Source: Chondrus crispus (taxonomy: Eukaryota > Rhodophyta > Florideophyceae > Gigartinales > Gigartinaceae). Taken from it: DNA of 64,000 nucleotides. Each line of letters starts with the position of its first letter. Position 1 is the stretch's first letter. The DNA lies in contig NW_005179326.1 in NCBI RefSeq assembly GCF_000350225.1, forward strand, positions 343,957 to 407,956, written 5' to 3'. Positions 29,189 through 40,100 of the stretch are shown here, piece by piece. Below the pieces are notes generated by a model. The model was given only the letters and a program-made list of their open reading frames with translations, did not search any database and was not told where the DNA came from. Both the position numbers and the translations under genes were made by a program.

Positions 29189-29740
29189 TTACCGGAGCGC
29201 GGGCGGGTCGCGCGCGACAGGGTCGGAGGCGATGTAGAGGTACGGGCGGAAGCGCGACAGCGAGGTGGAGATGGCGTGGATGTGGCCGCGCGGGGTGGAC
29301 TGCGGCGCGGGCAGGCACGGCAACGGGAGGCTGTCCAGGTCGAACGGCGGGAGCTTGGGCACGGGGAGGGAGCCGCGGCGGAGGAGCGAGGGCTGGGGCA
29401 GCGGCGGGGGCTGGTTGAGCCCGTCGGGGAGGTGCGGGCACGACTTGGTGTTGGTGTCCTTGGGCGGCGGGGGCGGGGAGGGCGGCGGCAGGGGCGTCGG
29501 TGGAGGGGCGTCGGCGGAGGGGAGGGGAGGGGGGATGAGAGGGAGATTGGGACGGAGGTTGGGAGGGAGGTTGGAGTCGGGGATGGTGATTGCGGTTGCG
29601 TTTGGCCCCGCGGGTGGAGGAGGCACATGCGGAAGATAGTACGAGGTTGGGGGCGCAAGGCTGTTGGCGGAGTCTATCGAGGAGCGGGGCTGTGAGGACT
29701 TGAGAAGGTCCTCGTAAACGAGGCGCGAGTGGAGTAGCAT
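29189..29740 (-). CDS. Proline-rich ORF ending at a splice-donor-like site
   Basis: An extremely proline-rich frame (PPPPP runs) flanked by more ordinary sequence: RRMLLHSRLVYEDLLKSS at the start and HAISTSLSRFRPYLYIASDP at the end. The open frame continues upstream past 29740 with further Pro-rich codons. Its 3' end coincides with CTCCGGTAAGC on the minus strand, a good 5' splice-site match near 29192, so it may be an internal exon of an intron-containing gene or a captured piece of one. Local GC is far above the surroundings. I do not recognise the product. Confidence 0.35.
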   Translation of the reverse strand: MLLHSRLVYEDLLKSSQPRSSIDSANSLAPPTSYYLPHVPPPPAGPNATAITIPDSNLPPNLRPNLPLIPPPLPSADAPPPTPLPPPSPPPPPKDTNTKSCPHLPDGLNQPPPLPQPSLLRRGSLPVPKLPPFDLDSLPLPCLPAPQSTPRGHIHAISTSLSRFRPYLYIASDPVARDPPALR

Positions 29741-29947
29741 GCGCCTGAGGGCGCGGGTGTCGGGAGTAGCCAGGTAAGGGCGGGGGTGGCGCGGGGGGCT
29801 AGGAAGCGGAGGAAGGGGTTGGAGGCGGACGAGTGGGTTCGGTAAGCAGGGCGAAGGGGAATGCGGTGGGGAGTGGGGGCGGTGTCGTACTTTTAACTTT
29901 AAGGAAGGGGCAATGGGAGTGTGTGGGGGGCTAAGGGGCGGAAGCCG

Positions 29948-30098
29948 TCAGTGCGTTTTCTTGTGCTGTTTGAACGACTCCATCATAAGCTTGAATGTTT
30001 CAAGCTTCAGGTTGTTGGCCTCTTCTCGTTCCTTGCGCCGTTCCTCTCTATCCATCTCCAGCTGTTCTACGTCTCGCAAAGCACCGCTCTTCGAACTC
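29948..30098 (-). pseudogene. Short coiled-coil C-terminal fragment
   Basis: About 49 codons from an in-frame stop to TGA, reading VEQLEMDREERRKEREEANN then KLETFKLMMESFKQHKK. The strongly charged E/R/K pattern followed by Met-rich helix resembles the C-terminal tail of Myb/SANT-type transposon accessory proteins. Too short for a family call; probably a relic or last exon. Confidence 0.35.
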
Positions 30099-30099
30099 T

Positions 30100-31724
30100 A
30101 TGCGCGCCTCGTCGCTTTACAAGGACAAACCTCTGGAGTGGAGGTGTCTGGGCCGGGAGGGGCTTTGGTCGCCATGGCACAGTTGAGAATGCGAAGATGG
30201 TGCGGGCATCCGCGGCTCTTAAGGGTGAGTTAGAATGCGGTAGCATCCACGCCTCGGCCGCCCTGGCCCTGCCCGCCTGCGCACACACCGACCCCCCTAC
30301 ATCCCCGCTCCTCGTCGCACTCCCGCCCGCGCCGCCCCGCCGCACCCCGCCGTCTCGCACGACTTCAACATCCTCCACCGCAGACTCCGCTAGGGCGTCG
30401 TCGTGAGGCACGCCCAGCCCCCGCCCGGCTGCGACCTCGCGACCTCACTCCAGATCGCAGAGCACATCGCCGCGCAGGAGTCCCGCGACCACCACTGCTT
30501 AGCCGGCCCCGAGCCGCACCCCGTACAAGTCGCCGCGAAGGGACACGAAACCGGGCTCGACGCAGAGATCGCCGCCTTAGCTAGGGACGCATGACACCCC
30601 CTACCCGCGCGTCTCACTTCTTTGCACCTCCGCGAAAGGCCGTGCTCGTGAACGCCTGCCCAACCGTCGTTCCTTTTCTTTTTTTCTGTCGTGCTCGCCA
30701 AGCGTGGTCCGACCGCTGCCCTCGCAACAGACTCCGGTGCGTGTCGGCTTGTAGCCTTCCGGTGCCGCTGCTGTCGACTCTCACGATCAAGTTCTCTGCT
30801 CACCACCCTATACACCAAATGAACAAGACAAGTGCGATGGCTCCGATAAGAAATTGTAGGAACACTAAAATAAGCTAACGACACGGAATCAGCAGCTCAA
30901 ATTGAGAGAGTCTGCGCACAACTAAACTCAACTTGAGATGACGAGTGCCTGTTGCACCTTGCGTCTGGGTTCATGTGCAAATGTACGAGTTCATTTTAAT
31001 GTTTGCGAAATTCATGTTATATTGATTTGATCAGTCTCGATCAGCGGCAATCGCCTCATCAGGGCCCTGGTATGGCTCCATATGCGGTCTGAGACGTAAA
31101 TTTAGCTTTATTTTTACCTTTGATACAACGAGAATCCTGTACAAGGTGGAAGAAAGTAGTGGCACGCGGGGATCCAAAGGGGAGATCTAATGCAGGCGCG
31201 AGAGCTGATCTGTTTTTTTGTGTCTGTTCCATCGTCTGGAGTGTTGGAACATGCAAGCTGAAGAAGGCACCAGTGCACAATTGCTGTTTGTGCGATGTGC
31301 TCTGTAGCATATGATTTACGTGCTTTGAGCCCTGCACTCCCAGTTCTGGTTATGACCACGTCACGCAGCGTTACGCCCAAGAATTACAGCGAACTGGACA
31401 GGCTGTGTTTGTTTGTGGAAGCTTGTCGCTGCGTATTGGTGTTTCTGTAGATTCCCATAGAACCCCCTGCAGCGATACAAAAGGGCAGAGTGCTGTGAGT
31501 ACCTCAAAAATTGCCATCAATTTCCACAAAAATATGCGATTTTGACCCTTTGGAGTCCATCAATTGGGGTATGATAACTAGGAGGAGAGCCCAACAATTG
31601 ATGGTCTCGAATTTCCCGTACTCTCGACAGCGACGGCGGCGGAAAACAGCGATTTATCATTGGTGGACTTGTGTCATACATCTACGTGGCCGAGCATTTC
31701 ACTGTCAGCCGGTAGACAAGCATA
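30100..31724. other. No supported gene; GC-rich relic then AT-richer DNA
   Basis: At 30240-30600 a very GC-rich stretch reads HDFNILHRRLR, a stop, then GVVVRHAQPPPGCDLATSLQ in one frame, which looks like a broken host gene fragment of unknown identity. At 30895-30960 the CTCAAATTGAGA...CAACTTGAGATGA...TTGCACC pattern repeats the 19.27-19.40 kb motif. Nothing else recognised to 31724. Confidence 0.35.
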
Positions 31725-31842
31725 TTGTCCACTGACTACAGCGTGCAGACACGCAGCCTCGTGCTGCGATATGGTGCCCTCGGCAAGCCTCGGGGCACAT
31801 ATCTGCACTCGGCGCGTGTCTGCACTCGTAGCCAGTGGACAA
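31725..31842. repeat. 118-bp foldback hairpin
   Basis: TTGTCCACTGACTAC... at the left pairs with ...GTAGCCAGTGGACAA at the right, and the pairing continues inward through TGCAGACACG/CGTGTCTGCA, then GATATGGTGCCC/GGGCACATATC, leaving almost no loop. The arms are about 56 bases with a few bulges. It could be a tiny MITE/foldback element or a small-RNA precursor. Confidence 0.75.
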
Positions 31843-32017
31843 CCCCTATATATAGACTCTGGATGTGGCAGAATTAAAAGAAAAGGAAGGCTGGATCACA
31901 ATGTGAAGTGGTCCAGATATGGAATTGCGCCCGTCGACCTTGCCCGTCGACCTTGCCCGTCGATGGACAGAGTGAAGGAAAGTGAGTTTGTGTTCCTGTG
32001 ACCGTATCATCGGCATT

Positions 32018-32046
32018 GGTGGAGACGCTCTAAGAGCGTCTCCACC
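32018..32046. repeat. Perfect inverted TIR pair around TAA
   Basis: GGTGGAGACGCTC-TAA-GAGCGTCTCCACC: two 13-bp perfectly complementary arms separated by TAA. The arms match the terminal motif of the TAA-flanked elements at 19.4-20.8 kb (GAGCAT/GTCTCCACCGG), so this is a head-to-head junction of two such ends. Confidence 0.75.
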
Positions 32047-32475
32047 GGTGTGGTCCAAATCATACTGTACCCGTAAAAAGGGTACACGTGTACACGAGCA
32101 GTTCCGCCGCCGTGAACTGCCTCGGTAAGGCGAACTCAATGGGCTGCTCGGAAGCGCCACATTTCGGTTCACGATATCGAGACTTTACTCTGTAACTGCA
32201 TCCAAACTGCATCCAGGGTCTTCTCCGCTGCAGCAGCTATCAGAGTGGACACGTTGGTACCAATCACTCTAAGAACTCTGTAGTAAACACTTGCCTTTCT
32301 CCCGCCCAAAACCACACTTGTACGACATCAACTGTAGCCTTTTCAACATAAATACCCAACGTAAAACCCCAAGCCTACACTAGTCTACGCCGTCTGTGAA
32401 TGTATCTGACTTCTCACATTTGATTACAACCGCCCACCTACCACAACGACTTCGCCTGACAGGTTGCACCATACA

Positions 32476-33426
32476 ATGTCTACCGCTGTAGAGCCAGCCT
32501 CTCACTGGGAAACTTTATGGGACCCCGTCAGAAAGAATGCCACCGTGGCGACCGCTGTTCGTGCAGCAACGCTCGTCTTCAAGGAATGTGAATTAACAGA
32601 ACCCGCAGTTGATATATTCGACCCCGCAATGAACGCTGAAATGCTTGCTACAGCCGCCTTCAGCGGCGTGAAATCCAGGGAGGATTCCCTTGCTGATAAG
32701 ACGGCTGTGCTGCCTGTCGAGCTTGACCGCTTCGTCACTCTGTGTCAGCGGCGCAGCCGCGACCGCGAGCCTCTGCAATATCTCGTCGGTGAGTGGGATT
32801 TCCATGGTGTCAAGATCGCTGTGCGTGCACCAGTCCTTTTCTTGCGCCCCCCAGCAGAGAAGATTGTGGATCTTGCTTTGGAATACGCGAATCGTCCTGG
32901 AAAAAAAGGCATAAAAAATGAGTGCCACCTTCTGGATGGCGGATGCGGTAGTGGCGCCATTATCATCGCGATCCTGAGTAAGATGAAGAAATGGACTGGT
33001 TTGGGCTTCGATATCGCTGAGGAAGCAACCAAACTAAGCGAAGAGAACGTAGAACGTCACAAGATGACAGATCGTGTTAAAATCATGCAATGCACCGTGG
33101 ATGAACTACAAGATGAGCGCGTATTCGATATGTTTGTGGGATGCCCGCCGTACGTTCCCGATAAGGATTTTTCTGATATTCCGCCGGAAGTAGTAAATCA
33201 CCAGGACCGGCGCGCTGTAACAGCCGGCACAGACGGTATGGATGTCATTAGGGAATTCTTGAAACATGCACCCCGTGTAGTACGCAGCGGTGGCCCTGTC
33301 TTTTTTGAAATTTATCCGCCGCTCGCTCCCAAGTTGGAAGCTATACAGGTTGATGGTTTAGAATTTGTTCGATGTTACACCAACTTGCATGAGAAGTCCT
33401 ACTATTGTGAGTGGATTGTGCTGTGA
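32476..33426 (+). CDS. HemK/PrmC-type glutamine methyltransferase
   Basis: 316 residues from ATG; single exon. S-adenosylmethionine-dependent methyltransferase of the HemK/PrmC/MTQ family, which methylates the GGQ glutamine of translation termination factors. The family N-terminal hallmark EPLQYLVGEWDFHG is present, followed by the cofactor loop LLDGGCGSGAI and the acidic GFDIAEE. C-terminal family features (AGTDGMDVIREFL, FFEIYPPLA) are intact. The signature NPPY reads GCPPYVP: the Asn that holds the substrate amide is replaced by Cys, so substrate or activity may differ. The organelle-type HemK1/MTQ1 branch is the best fit; a targeting peptide is not obvious. Apparently a functional host gene. 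Confidence 0.85.
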   Translation: MSTAVEPASHWETLWDPVRKNATVATAVRAATLVFKECELTEPAVDIFDPAMNAEMLATAAFSGVKSREDSLADKTAVLPVELDRFVTLCQRRSRDREPLQYLVGEWDFHGVKIAVRAPVLFLRPPAEKIVDLALEYANRPGKKGIKNECHLLDGGCGSGAIIIAILSKMKKWTGLGFDIAEEATKLSEENVERHKMTDRVKIMQCTVDELQDERVFDMFVGCPPYVPDKDFSDIPPEVVNHQDRRAVTAGTDGMDVIREFLKHAPRVVRSGGPVFFEIYPPLAPKLEAIQVDGLEFVRCYTNLHEKSYYCEWIVL

Positions 33427-34250
33427 GACAATGGGCTAACGCATTAGAGCGGAACTGGGATAAAGCATTAAAATGACTCTTGGACCAGTTGCGATGAAAG
33501 GACATGCATGTCGAAGACCAGATCCCAGCTACGCAATGATGCAGCCCCCAAAGTCCAGAAACGGCTCTCCACGAAAAGGCGGTGATGCAGCTGGGTGAAC
33601 AGCTCGAAATGTTATTGTTAACTCCACACAACTCGACTGATACTCTGCTTTCTTCGAAACCGTTGATCGGTTCTCTAAGTTGTAATGCGACACAATCCCA
33701 CTTTACATAATGAATCGTACTACGAATTTACATGGCCGAATGACGCTTTTAAGGTTTAAGAATATCCTGCTGTGCGTAGTTACCCAGAGTAGTTCCTGGT
33801 GAGAAGTCATTAGAAAGAATTCCAAATTTATTCTTCGACATCCGCATTTCGGTTCGCGTCATTGTTGCATGGGCCTGGCCCGGTCGTAAAATGGGCTGCA
33901 AGAAATTGCTTTCTCGTCTTCTGGCCCGTTATTCACGCTAGGATTATGTAATCTGTAGACAGCCAATGGCGAACTGAAGCATGCAGGATTCTTGAAATGA
34001 AAGACGATTCAAAAAATGACAGGACGGAAGCAAAATACTCTGGATCCGGTACGGTAGACCTGATTGAGTTGGGCAAATGATGGTTACGTAATAAAGATGT
34101 TGATCTTGATTTCCTGTAGAATGGGACACGACGATGAAACGACCATGTCGCGAAAACAGGGGGCTGTGTTTGGACAGCCGGATAAGTTTACCTTGACCGA
34201 CGGACCAACGCCGTGCTCGCCTAAAAACATAGAGAACACTGCGACATCTT
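33427..34250. other. Intergenic between convergent genes
   Basis: Lies between the 3' ends of the methyltransferase (+) and the decarboxylase (-). AT-rich, no repeats or genes recognised; presumably the two 3' untranslated regions. Confidence 0.5.
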
Positions 34251-36197
34251 TCACCGTGTGCACACCCGCCTGGTCAAAACTTTAAGGATTTGAATCAAGT
34301 GGCCCATATGTTCCTTTGTCACATTAACGTTCATAGGGAAAGACTTTAACGCGAAAATCTCACTTTGAGTGACTTTGACGTCACCATCGGGATACTGCGT
34401 TTTGCGAAACCCGGAAGAGTAGTTACAGCACGGGGCGTACAATCCGTCAATTTTTTGCCCGCTTCTCACAAATTCCCAGATTTGGTCTGCGAGGTCCTTT
34501 TGCAATGCGTTATGGCGGTCCAGCTCGGCGCGCGTTTTCTCGCTTGCATCGGACATCTCTTTTGCATATTGCCGTTCCGCATCGATGCCCTCCGGATAAA
34601 CGCGAAACACAGTCACCAGCCCGCAGTCAGCCGCATTGCAGCACGTGATCGATGGTTCAGATTTAATGATCGAGCGCAGATAGCGCGACATCTCTACGAC
34701 GCCTCCGAGAATAACACGAAAGCCTGCCAATCCAAAGTAATTTAGCGTAGCCCATGCTGCAAGTGCTGGGGCAGCGGAGCGAGATACCTCTAAGGAGTAC
34801 AAACCCGGATTGTATGGAGTGCGATTGTGGATGTAGGCAGACTTTGTGCGACTCATAGTGCTTTCAAAGTGCGCGAAATCGCGGACCATGAACAAAGAGG
34901 TTGTGTACGGGGCCCAGCCTGTCTTGTGAAAATCGATAGCGATTGCATCTGCGTGCTGTATCGTTGACATTTTCTCATAGGTGACACGGAGAGCGTTGTT
35001 CACATCATGCGAGAACTGGAGGGGGTTGGCTTCAAAATCGTAGCCGCGAAAGGAGAGGAATGCCCAACCAGAGACGGAATCGCAATAAATGAGGGGCTTG
35101 TTAAACCCGGGGGGGTTAGGGTATTTTTCAACGAGTGCTGCCACCTTGTCAACAGGATCAATTGCCATAGCGTCTGTGGTTCCCATTGTGCATACAATGG
35201 AGACGACCGGTATGTGGTCCCTCTGGCAAGCCTGCAAGCGAGCCTCCAAATCGTCCATGTCCATCTCATTGTAAGGTTCTGTGGTTGCGACCTCGACGAC
35301 AGATTCTGTACCAAGGCCGAGCCAGTCTGCAGTGATCTTGCTGGCGTAATGTCCCTGCTGAGAGCAGATAATGTTTACCCGTGTGGAGTAGAGGCCGTTT
35401 GTGCGGATGTCTCGGTTGCTCATCACAAAATTGAGCGCGTATTTGATGCCGTAGAGATAACATCCCGCTCCGCCATATGTGAAGATGCCGCCGGAATGAG
35501 CTGGATCCCATGCATCGATCAAGCGAGTGATCATTGCGATGCTTTCTTTCTCGGCGCGGATCGTGTTCCAAGCGCTATGCCCCGCGATGAAATTTTGGGA
35601 CGTACAGTTTGCGAGCAATGCGGCGATAATGGCTGCTTTGTTTGGATGCGGGATGACGTTGAACTGAAAGTGAGGATGTGCTGTGTTGTTCATACTGTCG
35701 AAAAGAGCAACGAGTTGGGACACGACAGTGTCGAGGGGGGTGGTGTTCTCCGCGATGGTGGCAGCGGTCGTGGTGACATGAGATGCGAACTCAAGAGGGT
35801 TGCCGTAGAAGACGGGACAATCTGGCTTGTTGTGCTTCAATTCGTCGAGAAGAGCGAGGGCATGAGTGACTTCTGAACGGAAGGGGTCTTTCGGATTTGC
35901 GTAATAGCAAGGGAAGGCGTTTGTCATCTGTTGACGGAGACGAGCCCATGCTGGGCACTCCGTGGTCCTAGGGACATCACGGGGGCTACCGCTACTTTCG
36001 ACGCCTCGATGAAAGTCGTTTTGAGCATCCATCGAGCTGCCAAAGGAACGACCGGGGCTCCGAAGTGAGGAGAGATAGTTTCTGCCTGTATGTGCAGCGT
36101 TTTGCATACACAGTCTCTCCAGTCTATTGGACTTACTTGACCCATCGTGCATGAGGCCATTCCGCTTCTCCAGTGTTGACACTGACATCAATCTCAT
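34251..36197 (-). CDS. PLP-dependent group II decarboxylase
   Basis: 648 residues from the first ATG; the frame is open to 36344 but without an ATG. Pyridoxal-phosphate enzyme of the glutamate/aromatic amino-acid decarboxylase fold (fold type I). Visible features: FNVIPHPNKAA and HSAWNTI near the N-terminal lobe, GGIFTYGGAGCYLYGIKYAL (the small-residue loop binding the phosphate), VVSIVCTMGTTDAMAIDPVD, IYCDSVSGWAF where typical members have HVDAA, and the Schiff-base lysine in AIAIDFHKTGWAPYTTS. The HVDAA to CDSVS change suggests a divergent substrate. Intact, single exon, convergent with the upstream methyltransferase. Substrate cannot be told from sequence alone. Confidence 0.85.
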   Translation of the reverse strand: MRLMSVSTLEKRNGLMHDGSSKSNRLERLCMQNAAHTGRNYLSSLRSPGRSFGSSMDAQNDFHRGVESSGSPRDVPRTTECPAWARLRQQMTNAFPCYYANPKDPFRSEVTHALALLDELKHNKPDCPVFYGNPLEFASHVTTTAATIAENTTPLDTVVSQLVALFDSMNNTAHPHFQFNVIPHPNKAAIIAALLANCTSQNFIAGHSAWNTIRAEKESIAMITRLIDAWDPAHSGGIFTYGGAGCYLYGIKYALNFVMSNRDIRTNGLYSTRVNIICSQQGHYASKITADWLGLGTESVVEVATTEPYNEMDMDDLEARLQACQRDHIPVVSIVCTMGTTDAMAIDPVDKVAALVEKYPNPPGFNKPLIYCDSVSGWAFLSFRGYDFEANPLQFSHDVNNALRVTYEKMSTIQHADAIAIDFHKTGWAPYTTSLFMVRDFAHFESTMSRTKSAYIHNRTPYNPGLYSLEVSRSAAPALAAWATLNYFGLAGFRVILGGVVEMSRYLRSIIKSEPSITCCNAADCGLVTVFRVYPEGIDAERQYAKEMSDASEKTRAELDRHNALQKDLADQIWEFVRSGQKIDGLYAPCCNYSSGFRKTQYPDGDVKVTQSEIFALKSFPMNVNVTKEHMGHLIQILKVLTRRVCTR

Positions 36198-36359
36198 AAT
36201 CTGTGACCAGAATTTGAGGTTCTGCTCTACTGTAAAGCAACCTACGGCCGAGGGTAACCTGTTTTTGCTGAATTGGAAGAAAAGTGTTAAGTCGAAGCTC
36301 GCACCAAAATACCGAGGGTCCAATGCTCCGTCTGGTAGATTCACTGTAATGCTAGTACT

Positions 36360-36462
36360 GCATCAACGTTTGCATCAACGTTTGCATCAACGTTTGTTTT
36401 GATGTGAGGCTGCATCAACGTTTGTTTTGATGCATCTGCATCAACGTTTGTTTTGATTTGAG
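36360..36462. repeat. 12-bp tandem repeats, CATCAACGTTTG
   Basis: Five to six copies of CATCAACGTTTG, three contiguous and the others interspersed with TTTTGATG that pairs with CATCAA. It sits just upstream of the decarboxylase open frame, so it may lie in its promoter or 5' leader. Confidence 0.85.
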
Positions 36463-36679
36463 GGTTCTGTCTGCCATTGATTTGTACAAAATTTGTACAA
36501 AATCAATACTGTAGCTTGCCAATGCAGAGGCAATTTGCTACTGTGGATGCTGGAAATTCCAAGTTGCAAGTTGCAAGTTGGCTCAAAGTTAGAACCGACC
36601 AACTTGAACAGTGGACCCCTTGTAAATTATTTGATCTGTCAGAGCCCGTGAGACTTTCTCCATAGACGGAAGAAGTTTT

Positions 36680-37132
36680 TGTCGGGAGACCGACCGAAAA
36701 GGGGGCGGTCCAGAGGGGATTTTAGTAAAGGGTAAAAGGGTGGTAAATAGGGTTACGTTAAAGGGAGGGGGAAGAGCAGCAGGGTATTGCCTCGGAACCG
36801 CTACAGTTGGTGAGCACGGTCAGGGGACGGGGTTGTCGGGTTGATGGTTCAGGTGATCGAATATGCTGAGGTCGAAGACGAGTAGCGTCTTCGACCTGGC
36901 TTTATAGTCCTATTGACTCTACAACAAAAGTAGGCGCACTACCATAAAAGGGAGGTTGCGCCACCCACGAAATATGTCTAAACGGTTACACCCTAAAACA
37001 TGTAGAATTGTAGGTGGCACGTCCTTAAGGGACTCTATAATTGATAGCTAAATATAGCCTACATAATCCCTGAATTGATATTGATAACATAGAAGTGTGA
37101 TATCTACTGTAGTCTATTCAATAAGTCTAACA
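36680..37132 (-). repeat. 3' LTR
   Basis: 453 bp, the downstream LTR in the sense direction. Contains a 12-bp perfect hairpin with a 5-base loop (AGGTCGAAGACG/CGTCTTCGACCT, 36869-36897), possibly an RNA structure within the transcript. A degenerate 73-bp piece of the same LTR occurs at 45547-45619. Confidence 0.95.
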
Positions 37133-37145
37133 CTCCCCAAACTTT
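37133..37145 (-). promoter_or_regulatory. Polypurine tract
   Basis: On the sense (minus) strand AAGTTTGGGGAG abuts the TG of the 3' LTR, the position and composition of the plus-strand primer site. Confidence 0.75.
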
Positions 37146-37166
37146 TTCGTGACATATGTCATGTGT

Positions 37167-40100
37167 TCACGAATTGCGATTGATCCACTGTTCGATAGGA
37201 TGTGTAAGAATTGACCGTTGTATCATCTCGATCAGTATATCACTTTTCTTCACCTTGGTCAAAGAATCTGCGGGGTTGTGTTCGGAGCGAATGAAGCCTA
37301 TGGCGTGCAGTTCGTGTCTCTGGTATGCATCCTTGACAACTTTAACATCGATCATTAGTCGCCTTTCGGATGTTATCTTTGCTTTAGTGATAACATCAAA
37401 CAGGGATAGACTATCCGTAAGCATAACGATCGGAATGTCGAGCGATGTCATGGTGTGAAGATCGTTTTTCATTGCGAAGGCCATATCGAAAGCGTCAGCA
37501 AAGGCCATTGTTTCGCTTCCTAGGACAGATCTGGAAACGCGTTTGGATTTGTGCGACGACCAGAACAATGGTTGGCAATTATCATTTGCATTAGCAAGGA
37601 AAATGATATATCCTAACTGAGAAGATCCGTCAAGGTTGTTTCCGTATGATGCATCGGAATAGACTTGTAACCGAAGACTTTTGTGGTCCAATTTAGGGAA
37701 TTTGAGGACCTGATCTGTACTGGCAAGGAGATGTTTTACCACAGAATTAAGTCCCTTGCAGTACTTCGTGGGGTCCGAGTTGAAGATTTCTTCAGTAACC
37801 TGAGCTGCCTGTGCAATAGAGCATGTAATATCCGGACGGGACTGAGTGGCCCAAGAGAGTTGGGCACGAAGTGAGCGAAAGTCTTTGAAAGAAGCTTCCT
37901 TACTGATGTTCTTAATCTTGGAGATATAGTGCTTCTGATGTACTTGGAATCCGTTAGGTGTGGATTCAATCTTAATGCCTGCAAATTGGACCTTGTCGTA
38001 GTCCCTCGGTCGACATTTAAATTTCCTTTCGACACACTTGGCCTGTTGACAAAACTCTTCAGTGCCGGCTTGTAGACAGTCATCAACATAAGTAGCACAT
38101 AGCCCAGTAAGCTTCTCTCTAATTCGTTTGAAGAAGAAGGCGGCATCGGTTACACTGGCTTTCATCCCAAGTTCCTTCTCTAGATGATGCTTTAACGTTC
38201 TACCCCAGTAGTCACCACTATCGGCTAGTCCATACAACGGCTTGAGTAGTTTCAAGAGTTGATTAGAATCCAAGTCGAACTCAGATGAGGGTTTAACGTA
38301 GACATCACGGGAGAGCTCTTCCGTACTCTGCAAATATGCCTGTGTGACATCTGTTGAGAAGAGTCTAAAGTCAAAAAGAGCAGCAAGACCGACAAGTAGT
38401 TTGACGCTGAACTGTCGTGCCGTTGAGGTGTCGTGAACGAATGACCGTTTCATCTTGTCCTTGTGGCCTTGTACAACGTATCGGGCTTTCCATACTTCCT
38501 TGTTTGTTCCAGAGTCTTTTATGGCGAGGACGAATCGTCCATTTAAGATGTTTGCGTTTTCTGGAACTTCATCGCGAAGCACTACCTTCCAAGTACCTCT
38601 TTCGATCAGTCCTTCTATTTCCTCTCGTTTAGCATTATCAAATTGTTGTGCACGAGGATCATTGGGATGTATAACTTCAGTAAGAAGGACGTTATTGGGT
38701 GGATATGAGGCTTTGCCACTACGGAATGGAGCAGTTTGCTGGTGGAGAATAGATTCGGGGGAAGCGTAGTATGGCTTGATTTGATAAGCGTTGAACGTTT
38801 GTCGATAAGTTCCTTCGCTGTTCTGAACAGTTATCATTCGTCCGTGAACATTGCAAACAAGGAATGGACCAATCCATTGCTTCTCTTGCTCAGAAAAGAC
38901 TAGAATCTCGTCTCCAAGATTGTACACACGATCGGAGGCTGGAGGGATGTTCCGATTCAGAGCAGCTAGTACACGTCGTTCTGCGATGATTGCGTTCATT
39001 TCCATCTGCGCTGTTGAAAGCATTTGCATTCTTTCTCGCTGCGAAGGTATTTCCGCACTTATGATTGGGAAGCGTGGAACAATTCCGAAGACTAATAGAG
39101 AAGGGACTAGACCGTTCTCTCCGATTGTGTCGTTCATTGCTTTCACTGCAATTTTCAGAAGAATAATAGGGGAAGCGTCTGGGAAGTCCGCTCGTACTTT
39201 TCTATAAATCCTTCGCAGCGGTCCGTGAAGGCGTTCGCCAATTCCTAACGAGGAATGGGCTTTTACACCAGATATGCGAAGTTGGATGCCAGATTGTGAA
39301 GTTATCTTGCGCCATCGGTCAGAAGTGAATGCGGATCCCTGGTCAACGCGAAGTCGATTAGGGAGGCCAGTATACATGGTACACCAGGCTTCCACGAAGG
39401 CTAGCCAGATACCTTCAACGCTTTGTCCATAAGTGGCGCCATGAGCGTCGAGAAAGATGGCCGATGAAAATCTAGTGGCTGTGTCGATGACGTGAAGCAC
39501 TGCCTTTCCATCTAAAAACATCAAGTCAATAGACAGCTCGTCTCCTAACTTTAGTTCTTGTTCATTTGGTAGCGATACCATGAAGCGTACGGGAGTGGGG
39601 CCTAGTCGTTGACAAGTGTCACAAGCAGCTTGCAAAGATTCCAAAAACTGCTTGGTGGCTTCATCTGCTTCAAAAGGGCGAGCAAGGCGAAGTAGGTTCA
39701 TCAATTTCTCTGAGGTGGGATGAGAAAAACCACGGTGGAGCTTGATGAGTTCGGCCTTTGTGAAGTGAGTCTTGAATGACTGGTTCCATTCCAGATAGAT
39801 GTGACCCAGCTTACGCTGAAGGGGCACGTCGAGTCCAAGCTTTGGGGAACGGAGAACGTTTTTGACGCTATCAATGAACATGTGGTACTTGTCCAAGAGG
39901 TCAATTCCAATAAGAAAGGGGACATTAGCCTTGACGATGTCCACGTTTTCACGAATAAGGTACCTATCAGCAATAGGAATAGAGATGTTCATGGTTCCAA
40001 GGGATGATTGGATATCGTTGCCAAACCTGAAGTGAATGGGGCTGGGTTTGGGCTTGAATTTGGTGCCAGTGAAGCGACAGTACGCTTTGGCTTGTGCGAG

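Noticed and set aside
29152..29695. Gly/Arg-rich plus-strand ORFs
   Set aside because: Reverse complement of the proline-rich frame in GC-rich DNA; no independent support.
35007..35876. 289-codon plus-strand ORF
   Set aside because: Antisense to the conserved core of the decarboxylase; a frame shadow.
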